From UBA4732 sp963823075 (lineage in GTDB: Bacteria; Planctomycetota; Planctomycetia; Gemmatales; Gemmataceae), in assembly GCA_963823075.1 (NCBI GenBank), contig CAWGKE010000001.1, positions 930,001 through 994,000 of the forward strand: DNA of 64,000 nucleotides, given 5' to 3'. The notes under the pieces were generated by a model. That model worked only from the letters and a program-made list of their open reading frames with translations, had not been told where the DNA came from and ran no database searches. The position numbers and the translations under genes were made by a program. The number at the start of each line of letters is the position of its first letter. The first letter of the stretch is position 1. This document shows, one piece after another, positions 56,434 to 64,000 of the stretch.

Positions 56434-58875
56434 ATGAACGTCATCGGCCGCTCCATCGCGGTTTCCTTCTTGATCCTCCTCCCCGCCGCCGGCCGCGCCC
56501 AGTATGTCGAAAACACCGCCGACCCCGCCTCCGTCGCGCTGCGCGGTCCCGGCGCCATTTATACGCTGCTCATCACCGGCCATACCGCCGACGGCCGGCT
56601 CATCGACCGCACCCGCGAGGCCCATTTCCGCGCCCTCGACCCGAAGACAGCCGTCGTCACGCCGGCCGGCGTCGTCCTGGCCGTAGGCGACGGCCAGACC
56701 ACCGTCGTCGCAGAAATCGACGACGGCAGGGGCGGGGCGACCCCGCCCCTACAGGTCGCCGTGTCGGTCGTGGAAGCGACGGCGCCGCGCCGCTTCAACT
56801 TCGAGAACGAGGTGGAGCCGGTCCTGAGCCGCCACGGCTGCAACTCGGCCGGCTGCCACGGCAAGGCGGAAGGGCAAAACGGATTCAAATTATCGGTCTT
56901 CGGTTTCGATCCCGCCGCCGATTACGCCGCCCTGGTCAAGGAGGCGCGCGGCCGCCGCGTCTTCCCGGCCGCGCCGGAATACAGCCTCGTCTTGCGCAAG
57001 ATGTCGGGCCGCATCGCCCACGGCGGCGGCGTCCGCGTCCCGGCCGGCTCGGCCGACTACGACACGCTGCGCGACTGGATCGCGGCCGGCGCCCCCTTCG
57101 GCCGGCCGACCGACGCGAAGGCGACGGCCGTGCGCGTCGAGCCGGCCGAGCGAGTGCTGGCGCCTGGCGGCAAGCAGCAGCTCCGCGTCATCGCTCGTTA
57201 CTCCGACGGCCGTGAGGCGGATGTTACCGCCCTGGCCAAGTTCTTGTCCAACAACGACGGCCTGGCGTCGGTGGACGCCGACGGCCTTGTCACGGCCGGC
57301 GACGCACCCGGCGAGGCGGCCGTCATGGCCGGCTTCATGAATCAGGTGGACGTCTTCCGCGTCGTCGTGCCGCGGGCCGAGAAAATCGACCATTACCCCT
57401 CCGTCGCGGAGAATAACTTCATCGACGGGCTGGTGTTCGCCAAGCTGCGCAAGCTGAACATCGTCCCGTCGGACCTCTGCGACGACGCCGAGTACCTGCG
57501 CCGCGTCTATCTCGACGTGATCGGCACGCTGCCAACGATGGACGAGGCGCGGCGCTTCCTCGACGACCGCCGACCCGACAGGCGCGCCCGCCTGGTGGAC
57601 GAGTTGCTGGAACGACCCGAGTATGCCGACTACTGGGCGTTGCAATGGAGCGATTTGCTGCGGGTGGACCGGCAGGCGCTGGGGCCGAAGCGGGCTTACG
57701 CCTATTACAAATGGGTGCGCGAGTCGATGGCGTCGAACATGCCGTTCGACCAGTTCGCTCGCGCCGTCGTGACGGCGGAGGGGCCGCTCGGCGAGGACGC
57801 GCCGGCCAACTTCTACAAGGTCGTAAGCCGGCCCGGCGACGAGGCCGGCACGCTGTCGCAGGTGTTCCTGGGCGTGCGCATCGGCTGCGCCGAATGCCAC
57901 CACCATCCGTTCGACCGCTGGGGCACGGCCGATTATTACGGCATGACGGCGTACTTTTCCGGGGTGTCGGTGAAGCCGACTGGCCGCGACGAGGCGGTGT
58001 TCGTGGACGGCGTGCCGTCGGCGCGGAACCCGCGCACCGGCGAGGAATATCTCGCACACGCGCTAGGAGAACCGGCGCCGGCGAAGGCCCTCGAACCGGG
58101 CGACCGCCGCGCCGCCCTGGCGGAATGGTTGACGCGGCCGGACAACCCGTTCTTCGCCCGCAACCTCGCGAACCGCGTCTGGGCGCACTTCCTCGGCCGC
58201 GGCCTGGTCGAGCCAGTGGACGACGTGCGCGCCACCAACCCGCCGACCAACCCGGAATTGCTGGACGCGCTGGCGAAGTGCGTCGTCGAGAACAAATACG
58301 ATGTCAAAGCGCTCGTTCGTGCCATCACGGCGTCGCGGGTGTATCAGCTCTCCTCGAAGCCGAACGCCACGAACGAACGCGATGAGCAGAACTATTCGCG
58401 GGCGCCGTTCAAGCGGATTCAGGCGGAGGTGCTGCTGGACATGGTGTGTCAGACGACCGGCGTACCGGAGCGCTTCGACGGAATGCCGGCTGGGACGCGG
58501 GCCATCCAGCTTTGGGACAGCAAGGCGTCGCACTACTTCCTGAAGGTGTTCGGCCGGCCGGAGCGGGTGAGCGCCTGCGAGTGCGAGCGGCGGAAGGAGC
58601 CAAGCACCGCCCAGGTGCTGCACCTGCTCAACGCCCCGGAAATTCAGGCGAAGCTGAGTCATGACGCCGGCTACGTGGCCAAGCTGGCGCAGCGGCAGGG
58701 CGGCGACGATGCGCTGGCGGAGGACCTGTACCTGACCTTCTACAGCCGCCGGCCGACGGACGAGGAGCGCGCGAACGCGGTCGCGTATCTTCGGAAGGGG
58801 AAGGACCGGCGGGCGGCGGTAGAAGATTTGGCGTGGTCGCTGATGAACTCGCTGGAGTTCGTGTTTAACCATTGA
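56434..58875 (+). CDS. Exported Ig-like/DUF1549/DUF1553 protein
   Basis: 813 residues. Signal peptide (SIAVSFLILLPAAGRAQ). Two Big_2-like Ig modules (about 30-110 and 225-310), with a PSCyt1-like segment between them that contains FENEVEPVLSRHGCNSAGCHG. DUF1549 follows (FIDGLVFAKLRKLNIVPSDL ... CAECHHHPFDRW, one CxxCH), then DUF1553 (NPFFARNLANRVWAHFLGRG, SSKPNATNERDEQNYSRAPF). The first cysteine motif is CNSAGCH, a CxxxxCH spacing, so haem attachment there is uncertain. A GC palindrome (56728-56750) is inserted in frame in the first Ig module. Normally partnered with a DUF1501 protein, here the next large gene. Confidence 0.92.
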   Translation: MNVIGRSIAVSFLILLPAAGRAQYVENTADPASVALRGPGAIYTLLITGHTADGRLIDRTREAHFRALDPKTAVVTPAGVVLAVGDGQTTVVAEIDDGRGGATPPLQVAVSVVEATAPRRFNFENEVEPVLSRHGCNSAGCHGKAEGQNGFKLSVFGFDPAADYAALVKEARGRRVFPAAPEYSLVLRKMSGRIAHGGGVRVPAGSADYDTLRDWIAAGAPFGRPTDAKATAVRVEPAERVLAPGGKQQLRVIARYSDGREADVTALAKFLSNNDGLASVDADGLVTAGDAPGEAAVMAGFMNQVDVFRVVVPRAEKIDHYPSVAENNFIDGLVFAKLRKLNIVPSDLCDDAEYLRRVYLDVIGTLPTMDEARRFLDDRRPDRRARLVDELLERPEYADYWALQWSDLLRVDRQALGPKRAYAYYKWVRESMASNMPFDQFARAVVTAEGPLGEDAPANFYKVVSRPGDEAGTLSQVFLGVRIGCAECHHHPFDRWGTADYYGMTAYFSGVSVKPTGRDEAVFVDGVPSARNPRTGEEYLAHALGEPAPAKALEPGDRRAALAEWLTRPDNPFFARNLANRVWAHFLGRGLVEPVDDVRATNPPTNPELLDALAKCVVENKYDVKALVRAITASRVYQLSSKPNATNERDEQNYSRAPFKRIQAEVLLDMVCQTTGVPERFDGMPAGTRAIQLWDSKASHYFLKVFGRPERVSACECERRKEPSTAQVLHLLNAPEIQAKLSHDAGYVAKLAQRQGGDDALAEDLYLTFYSRRPTDEERANAVAYLRKGKDRRAAVEDLAWSLMNSLEFVFNH
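56728..56750. repeat. GC palindrome in frame within the DUF1549 gene
   Basis: AGGGGCGGGG / CCCCGCCCCT with a CGA loop; encodes GRGGATPPL. Same family as the inner part of 7093-7153. Confidence 0.8.
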
Positions 58876-58953
58876 AGGTGTCGCCGGGGCGGGCGGCGGG
58901 GTATGATGCGTTCAAAGGAAGTTCAGTGACCAGGAGGAAGGTGAGGAGGGTCG

Positions 58954-59328
58954 ATGTCTGGCGTTGTGCGGTGGGGGCATTATTACGTCACCCAGTACAT
59001 CACCGGCCCGCAGTGCCTTCGGCTCATGCTCGATCTGCAGCCCGAGCGGATTGTGGACCCCTACGTGACAGCGATCTCCGTCTGCCCGGTCTACGGACTG
59101 CCCGAGGAAGCTACCGTCCGGTCGGCGGTTTTGGCTGGGACGGATGAGGCTAACGCGGTATTCGGTTCCAATTGGCACCCGCTGGAGATCCGCTACTCGT
59201 ACTCTGGGTACGACAACAAGCGATGCCGACTCATGCAGTCGGCCGCATACAATATCGTGAAGGAAGTGGCGCAGCGTGGGCCGGAGGGGATTCCCGTAGT
59301 CGGTATTCAACAGCCACCACTTGCGTAA
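58954..59328 (+). CDS. Hypothetical 124-residue protein
   Basis: Begins MSGVVRWGHYYVTQYITGPQ. No signal, TM or known motif; aromatic-rich with VDPYVTAISVCPVYGLPEEA and EIRYSYSGYDNKRCRLMQSA. It has a Shine-Dalgarno-like AGGAGG about 15 bases upstream. Position between the DUF1549/DUF1553 and DUF1501 genes is the only functional hint. Not recognised. Confidence 0.55.
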   Translation: MSGVVRWGHYYVTQYITGPQCLRLMLDLQPERIVDPYVTAISVCPVYGLPEEATVRSAVLAGTDEANAVFGSNWHPLEIRYSYSGYDNKRCRLMQSAAYNIVKEVAQRGPEGIPVVGIQQPPLA

Positions 59329-59382
59329 GCAGGGCATCGCACCGTTTCTGTTCTGCTGGAACGATCTCTTGGGGGGCAAACA

Positions 59383-60718
59383 ATGAGTCGTTCGGCCCGA
59401 TTCTGCGACGGCGTCGCCCGCCGCGATTTCCTTCGTCTGGGGACCGCCGGCGTCTTCGGCCTCGGCCTGACGCTGCCGGACCTGCTGGCGCGGCAGGCCC
59501 GCGCCGCCGAGTCCGGCAAGCCGACGAAGGATGCCTCGCTCATCTTCCTTTTCCTGCACGGCGGCATGAGCCATATGGACTCGTGGGACCTCAAGCCGGA
59601 CGCCCCGGCCGAGTTCCGCGGCGATTTCGGACCCATCGACACGAACGTCCCTGGCGTCCGCATCAGCGAACACCTGCCGCGCACGGCGAAGCAGATGGAT
59701 AAGATCGCCCTTATCCGCTCCTTCCGCCACCACAACTCCGACCACGGCCCGGCCGACCACTACATCCTGACCGGCTACTTCCCGACGGCCGGCTTCAACC
59801 CGACGCTCAGCCCCAACAACCAGCGGCCGGCCCACGGCGCCGTCGTCGCCCGCACCCTGGGGCCGCGGCTCCGTGCCGCCTTACGTCTGCCTGCCGAAGA
59901 TGCACCCCAGCGCCGGCTCGGCCTACCTCGGTCCCGTCGCCGCCCCTTTCGTCATCGACGCCGACCCCAACGCCCCCGATTTCGCCGTGCCCGACCTGGC
60001 GCCGCCGGCCGTCGTCGATGCGTCCCGGCTCGAAGCCCGCGAGGAGCTGCTGGCCCGCGTGGATCGCTTCCAGAAAGCCGCCGAGGCCCGCGCCAACCGC
60101 GACGCCCAGGCCGTCAGCGTCTTCCAGCAGAAGGCGTTCGAGCTGATGACCTCGCCGGAAGCGAAGAAGGCTTTCGACATCCACGCCGAGGACGACGCCC
60201 TCCGCGACGAGTACGGCCGCAACACGCTCGGCCAGTCGTGCCTCATGGCCCGGCGGCTGGTTCAGGCCGGCGTCCGCTGCGTCACCATCGACCACAGCAA
60301 CTGGGACACGCACGACGCCAACTTCCGCGTCCTCAAGGACCAACTCTTGCCCAAGCTGGACGCGAGCCTGTCCACACTGTTCCGCGACCTGGCGGATCGC
60401 GGAATGCTCGACAGCACGCTTGTCGTCGTCACGGGCGAGTTCGGCCGGACGCCGCGCATCAACAAGAACGCTGGCCGCGACCACTGGGGCACGGCCTTCA
60501 CGGTGGCGCTGGGCGGCGGCGGCGTCCAGGGCGGCGTCGTCGTCGGCAAATCCGACGCCCGCGCCGAAAAGCCGGCCGACGACCCCTGCGGGCCTGAAGA
60601 CCTGGCCGCGACGCTGTACCACTGCCTCGGCATCGACCCGGATGCGGAGTTCTATACTCCCGAAGGCCGGCCAGTGAAGGTCGTCAACAACGGCCGGGTC
60701 ATCCAGGCATTGCTGTAA
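59383..60718 (+). CDS. DUF1501 domain protein, frameshifted near 59868
   Basis: About 445 codons. Tat-like signal (ARRDFLRLGTAGVFGLGLTL). First frame carries LIFLFLHGGMSHMDSWDLKP and FRHHNSDHGPADHYILTGYF; after a +1 change near 59868 the second continues with VPPYVCLPKMHPSAGSAYLG and the C-terminal VTGEFGRTPRINKNAGRDHW to 60718. Restoring GC in CCGCGGCT gives LGPRGSVPPYVCLP, as expected for the family. Partner of the DUF1549/DUF1553 protein upstream. Confidence 0.88.
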
Positions 60719-60723
60719 GCGGA

Positions 60724-60855
60724 ATTCACCGCAGAGGACGCGGAGAGCGCAGAGAAGGCAAAAAGAAAGGGCAGACAGCATGTCTCCTTTCCGACGGTCG
60801 GACGGCTGCTTGAAACTCTTTCTCTTTTCTTCTCTCTGCGCTCTCTGCGGTGAAT
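60724..60855. repeat. Long inverted repeat overlapping the next gene's start
   Basis: Arms of about 36-45 bases (60724-60768 and 60820-60855) related to ATTCACCGCAGAGGACGCGG and its complement. The ATG at 60780 lies in the loop, and the right arm is translated as part of a signal peptide. Related to 28746-28872. Confidence 0.85.
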
Positions 60856-63146
60856 CTGCGCTTCGGGCCGAGCCGCCCGTGGCGTCGTACCTGTTCCCGG
60901 CCGGCGGCCGGCGCGGCACGACCGTGGATCTTCACGTCGGCGGCCTATTCCTGCACAAGGACGCCTGCTGGGAATTGCTCGGCCCCGGCGTGACGCTTGC
61001 CTCGCCGCACCTCGGTCCGGCCCCCACCCTCTGGTTCGAGGGGCCGATGCTGCCGCTGCCAGAGTCGCAGGCCGCCGAAGATTACCCGAAAGACACGACC
61101 GCCCGCGTCATGATCGCCAGCGGCGCCGCTCCAGGCATCCGCCGCGGCCGCGTCTGGACCTCGCAGGGCGCCGCCTCCGGCCTCGCCTTTGTCGTCGGCG
61201 ATCTGCCGGAAATCGTCGAGCAGGAAATCGACGGCGACCCCGTCCCGGTGGACGTGCAGCTTCCCGTCACCATCAACGGCCGCATCTTCCCGCGCCAGAA
61301 TGTGGATGTGTGGACTTTCCCGCTCCACAAAGGCCAGAGCGTCGCCTGCGAGGTTTGCGCCGCCCGCCTCGGCTCGCCACTGGATTCGTACCTCGAAGTG
61401 GTCGGGCCCGACGGCCGTGTAATCGCCGAAAACGACGACGCATTGGGCGCCGACTCGTTCGTCCGCTTCACGGCGGCGGCCGACGGCAAGTACGGCGTCC
61501 GCATCCGCGACGCCAACGGTCGCGGCGGACCCGCCTTCGTCTATCGCTTAACACTGACGTCCGGCCCGACCGTCGAGCGCATCTTCCCACTCGGCGGCCG
61601 CCGCGGCGAGGCGACGCGCTTCACGCTGTACGGCCAGGGCGTGCCGGCCGATCCGGTGGAAGTGAAGCTGCCCGCCGACGGCCCGCGCGATTACGCCTGG
61701 GGCTTCAGCGGCGGCGACGGCAAGGCGACGAGTCCGGTCCTGTTCGACCTCGACGACTTGCCGGAAATCGTCGAGACGGAGCCGAACGATCAGCCGTCGC
61801 AAGCGAACCCGGTGTCCCCGCCGAGCGTCCTGAACGGCCGTATCGACAAGCCGGGCGACGTGGATTCCTGGAGTTTCCGGGGAAAGAAAGGCGAATCGAT
61901 CGCGCTGGAGCTACGGGCGCAGCAGCTCGGCTCTCCGCTGCAAGGCGTGGTGACCGTGTGCGACGCGCAGGGCAAGGAGCTGGCGCGGGCGGAATCGTCG
62001 CTGACGCAGCCCGATCCGGTGCTGACGTTCACGCCGGCGGCCGACGGCGCCTACTGCGTCCGCGTCGCCGACCTCTTCCACACGCGCGGCGGCCCCGAGT
62101 TCGCCTACCGTCTGCACCTGGCGCCGCCCGTCCCCGGCTTCCGCCTGCAACTCGCCGCCGACGTGCTGACCCTGCCGCGCGGGGGACAAGCCAAGCTCAA
62201 GTTGACGGCCGATCGCAGCGGTGGATTCAACGATGCGATTGCGCTGACCATCGACGGACTTGCAGCAGGCGTAAAGGCGGCGAATACAACTATCCCCGCG
62301 GGGCAAAACGCCGTGGAGATCGGCTTCTCGGCCGACGCGACGGCGGCCATTGACGTGAGCCGGCTTGCGATCCACGGCGAAGGCAAAACGAAGGACGGCA
62401 AGCCACTGGTTTCGACCGCTGTCCTACCCGCGCCGCGCGGCCAGCCGCAGACGGACACGGTGCTGTTGGCCGTGGCTCTGCCGACGCCGTTCAAGATCGT
62501 CGGAGACTACGAATCGACCCAGTCGCCGCGCGGCTCGGTTCGCCATCGCCATTACAAGATCGAGCGCGGCGGATATGACGGTCCCATCGAGGTCAGCCTG
62601 TCCGACCGCCAGGCGCGGCACCTTCAGGGCGTCCGCGGGCCGACGGTCGTTGTGCCGGCCGGCTCCAGCGAATTCGACTACACCGTGGACTTGCCGCCGT
62701 GGATGGAGTTAGGCCGCACCTCTCGCAGCTGCGTCATGGGCGTCGCCGTCGTCCAGGACGGCGACGCGAAACGCTACGTCAGTTACAGCTCGGTTCAGCA
62801 GAACGACCAAATCATCGCCGTGGTGGAGGCGGGCCGACTGAGCGTGGGGCTGGAAAAGCCTGCCATCCTCGCGGCTCACGGCAAGAGCGTCGCCGTGCCG
62901 GTGAGGGTGATCCGCGGTAAGGGACTCGCGGGGCCGGTCAAGGTGGAATTGATCGTGCCGGAACACGTGCATGGCGTGATGGCCGAGCCGGTGGTCGCGC
63001 CGCCCGACCAATCCGCAGTCGTGCTGAAGGTCCGCTTCGCCGACGAGGCGGGACCGTTCAACATGCCGCTTACCGTCCGGGCCACGCTGACCAACGGCGA
63101 TCCGGTTGTCGCGGAAACGACGCTGGAGATCGTGCCCGAGAAGTAA
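60780..63146 (+). CDS. Exported protein with pre-peptidase C-terminal (PPC) domains
   Basis: 788 residues. The N-terminus (LKLFLFSSLCALCGESALRA, residues 11-30) is a usable signal peptide, but its DNA is the right arm of a dispersed inverted repeat. The mature part begins EPPVASYLFPAGGRRGTTVD, an Ig/IPT-like module. Two PPC beta-sandwich domains follow: INGRIFPRQNVDVWTFPLHK and NGRIDKPGDVDSWSFRGKKG, each followed by a DPVLTF/DSFVRF-type strand. Planctomycetes often encode such proteins after DUF1501/DUF1549 pairs. No catalytic domain is visible; binding or structural role at the cell surface is inferred. Confidence 0.85.
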   Translation: MSPFRRSDGCLKLFLFSSLCALCGESALRAEPPVASYLFPAGGRRGTTVDLHVGGLFLHKDACWELLGPGVTLASPHLGPAPTLWFEGPMLPLPESQAAEDYPKDTTARVMIASGAAPGIRRGRVWTSQGAASGLAFVVGDLPEIVEQEIDGDPVPVDVQLPVTINGRIFPRQNVDVWTFPLHKGQSVACEVCAARLGSPLDSYLEVVGPDGRVIAENDDALGADSFVRFTAAADGKYGVRIRDANGRGGPAFVYRLTLTSGPTVERIFPLGGRRGEATRFTLYGQGVPADPVEVKLPADGPRDYAWGFSGGDGKATSPVLFDLDDLPEIVETEPNDQPSQANPVSPPSVLNGRIDKPGDVDSWSFRGKKGESIALELRAQQLGSPLQGVVTVCDAQGKELARAESSLTQPDPVLTFTPAADGAYCVRVADLFHTRGGPEFAYRLHLAPPVPGFRLQLAADVLTLPRGGQAKLKLTADRSGGFNDAIALTIDGLAAGVKAANTTIPAGQNAVEIGFSADATAAIDVSRLAIHGEGKTKDGKPLVSTAVLPAPRGQPQTDTVLLAVALPTPFKIVGDYESTQSPRGSVRHRHYKIERGGYDGPIEVSLSDRQARHLQGVRGPTVVVPAGSSEFDYTVDLPPWMELGRTSRSCVMGVAVVQDGDAKRYVSYSSVQQNDQIIAVVEAGRLSVGLEKPAILAAHGKSVAVPVRVIRGKGLAGPVKVELIVPEHVHGVMAEPVVAPPDQSAVVLKVRFADEAGPFNMPLTVRATLTNGDPVVAETTLEIVPEK

Positions 63147-63165
63147 ATGCGCGTGGGCCGCTAAC

Positions 63166-63248
63166 TGCCGAAGGTGGGACTCGAACCCACACCCCCTTGC
63201 GGAGACCGGATTTTGAGTCCGGCGCGTCTGCCATTCCGCCACTTCGGC
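63166..63248 (-). tRNA. tRNA-Leu (CAA)
   Basis: 83 bases, class II with a variable arm. Acceptor GCCGAAG / CTTCGGC, anticodon loop CTCAAAA with anticodon CAA, T-arm GGGTTCGAGTCCC. No encoded CCA. Transcribed toward the convergent PPC-protein gene. Confidence 0.95.
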
Positions 63249-63587
63249 GCCAGGGCCAGTACGGGGCGGTTACGCGGCTTCGCCTTCGACGCCCCAACTC
63301 CGCCAGAATACAGCAGGGCCGTCGAACGGGCAAGCACCGCCGCACGATGACATTACCAATACCTGCAGGTCGGGCAGAAGCAATGGCCGCTGCCAGGGAG
63401 GTGCATGAGCCAGCCCCTTCCTGCCGCTGGCGCCCGGATTGCTCATTTTTCGGACAACAAGAAGGCCTGCCCGGCGACGCCGGGCAGGCCTTCCTTTTTC
63501 GTCGTCGTCTCCTTCGCCGTCCTTACCTATCCGCAGAGGCGCCTCGCCGCTCCTCGCGGACGACTGCTTCCCGCGTGACGGGGACGT
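63249..63587. other. Intergenic region with one terminator
   Basis: About 340 bases without a convincing gene; holds the hairpin at 63462-63499. Confidence 0.5.
63462..63499 (+). terminator. Intrinsic terminator
   Basis: AAGGCCTGCCCGGC (63462-63475), loop GAC, GCCGGGCAGGCCTT (63479-63492), then CCTTTTT. Strong in the plus direction; convergent to the minus-strand stress-protein gene, whose stop lies about 90 bases to the right. Confidence 0.75.
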
Positions 63588-64000
63588 TCAGTGCGCCGCG
63601 CTTTCGGCGAGGCGGCGGTTCTCGTAGTCGTAGGCGCCGAATCGGGCCAGGATGTCGCGGGCCTCTTCATACCGGCCGGGGGCCTGCACCGTGATGAGCG
63701 TGCGGCCGGAATGAAATTCGCCTTCGTAATAGGTCGCCTCGTCTTCGGGGATGCCGAGGCCGATCAGGGCGCCGGCCACGCCGGCGATAGCTGCCCCGCT
63801 GGCCGCGCTGGCTAGGACGGACACGAGCCAGCTGCTCACCAGCACGGCCGGCAGGATCGGCGGCAAGGCGATGGTCGCCATGCCGACCGCCCACAGGGCG
63901 CCGATGCCCGCGCCCGCGGCGGCGCCGATCGCCGCGCCTTCCTCCCAGTGGGAGCCGGTCCCTTCCTTGATCTTGGTTCCGTGTTCGCCGGTCGCGGCGT
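63588..64000 (-). CDS. General-stress-protein-like glycine-zipper protein, 5' part cut by window edge
   Basis: The frame is open from the window edge to 63588; 136 residues are visible. Ala/Gly-rich glycine-zipper segments (EEGAAIGAAAGAGIGALWAV; SAASGAAIAGVAGALIGLGI) flank a hydrophobic stretch. The C-terminus ATYYEGEFHSGRTLITVQAP ... EEARDILARFGAYDYE resembles the YflT-like general stress domain. The ATG at 63881 is internal, not the start. Confidence 0.7.
   Translation of the reverse strand, partial: AATGEHGTKIKEGTGSHWEEGAAIGAAAGAGIGALWAVGMATIALPPILPAVLVSSWLVSVLASAASGAAIAGVAGALIGLGIPEDEATYYEGEFHSGRTLITVQAPGRYEEARDILARFGAYDYENRRLAESAAH

Overview
The window (64 kb, high GC) reads as a chromosomal segment of a planctomycete, most likely a Gemmata-like lineage. 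The markers are DUF1501, DUF1549/DUF1553, DUF1080 and pre-peptidase C-terminal (PPC) domain proteins, dense families of intergenic palindromes, a 23S-5S operon with no 16S gene, and Hsp70/TPR gene clusters. This placement is inferred from gene families; no database search was possible.

Layout. 0-9.6 kb: an SDR fragment, a DUF1080 protein, a complete IS5-family insertion (1662-2577, perfect 17-bp ends, TTA target duplication) beside gene debris, a DUF1501 protein, a HAD hydrolase, a membrane protein, a Kdo hydroxylase, and a histidine kinase with a response regulator. 9.6-17.3 kb, all on minus: a promoter-driven CRISPR-like repeat leader, mnmG, dapB, a small gene, threonine synthase and an ABC-2 exporter. 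17.5-24.3 kb: a thioredoxin-fold protein, a long Hsp70-like gene and a TPR membrane protein. 24.3-27.1 kb: an accessory island with a toxin-antitoxin pair, two small Cys-rich proteins, a PD-(D/E)XK-like protein and a DUF433 protein. 27.1-32.5 kb: a second chaperone cluster in the order TPR, J-like, GrpE-like, Hsp70, zinc-ribbon membrane protein. 32.5-36.5 kb: consensus promoter, tRNA-Ile, tRNA-Ala, 23S, 5S, terminator. 36.5-39.6 kb: an exported protein, a HisN-type phosphatase and mtnA. 39.7-50.7 kb: a respiratory operon with Rieske protein, cytochrome b, subunit IV-like protein, a 2027-residue eight-haem coiled-coil cytochrome and two cupredoxins. 50.7-64 kb: a TIM-barrel epimerase, a HerA-like ATPase, a PII protein lacking Tyr51, DUF1549/DUF1553, DUF1501 and PPC-domain proteins, tRNA-Leu and a stress-protein fragment.

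How the genes work together. The two Hsp70 clusters look like non-canonical chaperone systems in which TPR proteins, a J-like protein without HPD and a GrpE-like protein serve dedicated Hsp70s. The respiratory operon looks like a quinol:electron-carrier oxidoreductase whose cytochrome c partner is a very large membrane-anchored multihaem protein, with copper proteins as likely soluble carriers.

Caveat. Eight genes are split by apparent frameshifts at GC-rich runs, and a ninth by a palindrome insertion in the Hsp70-like gene. Five of the eight are repaired by restoring one GC dinucleotide in a CGCGC context. Before these genes are treated as broken, the possibility of consensus errors must be excluded.
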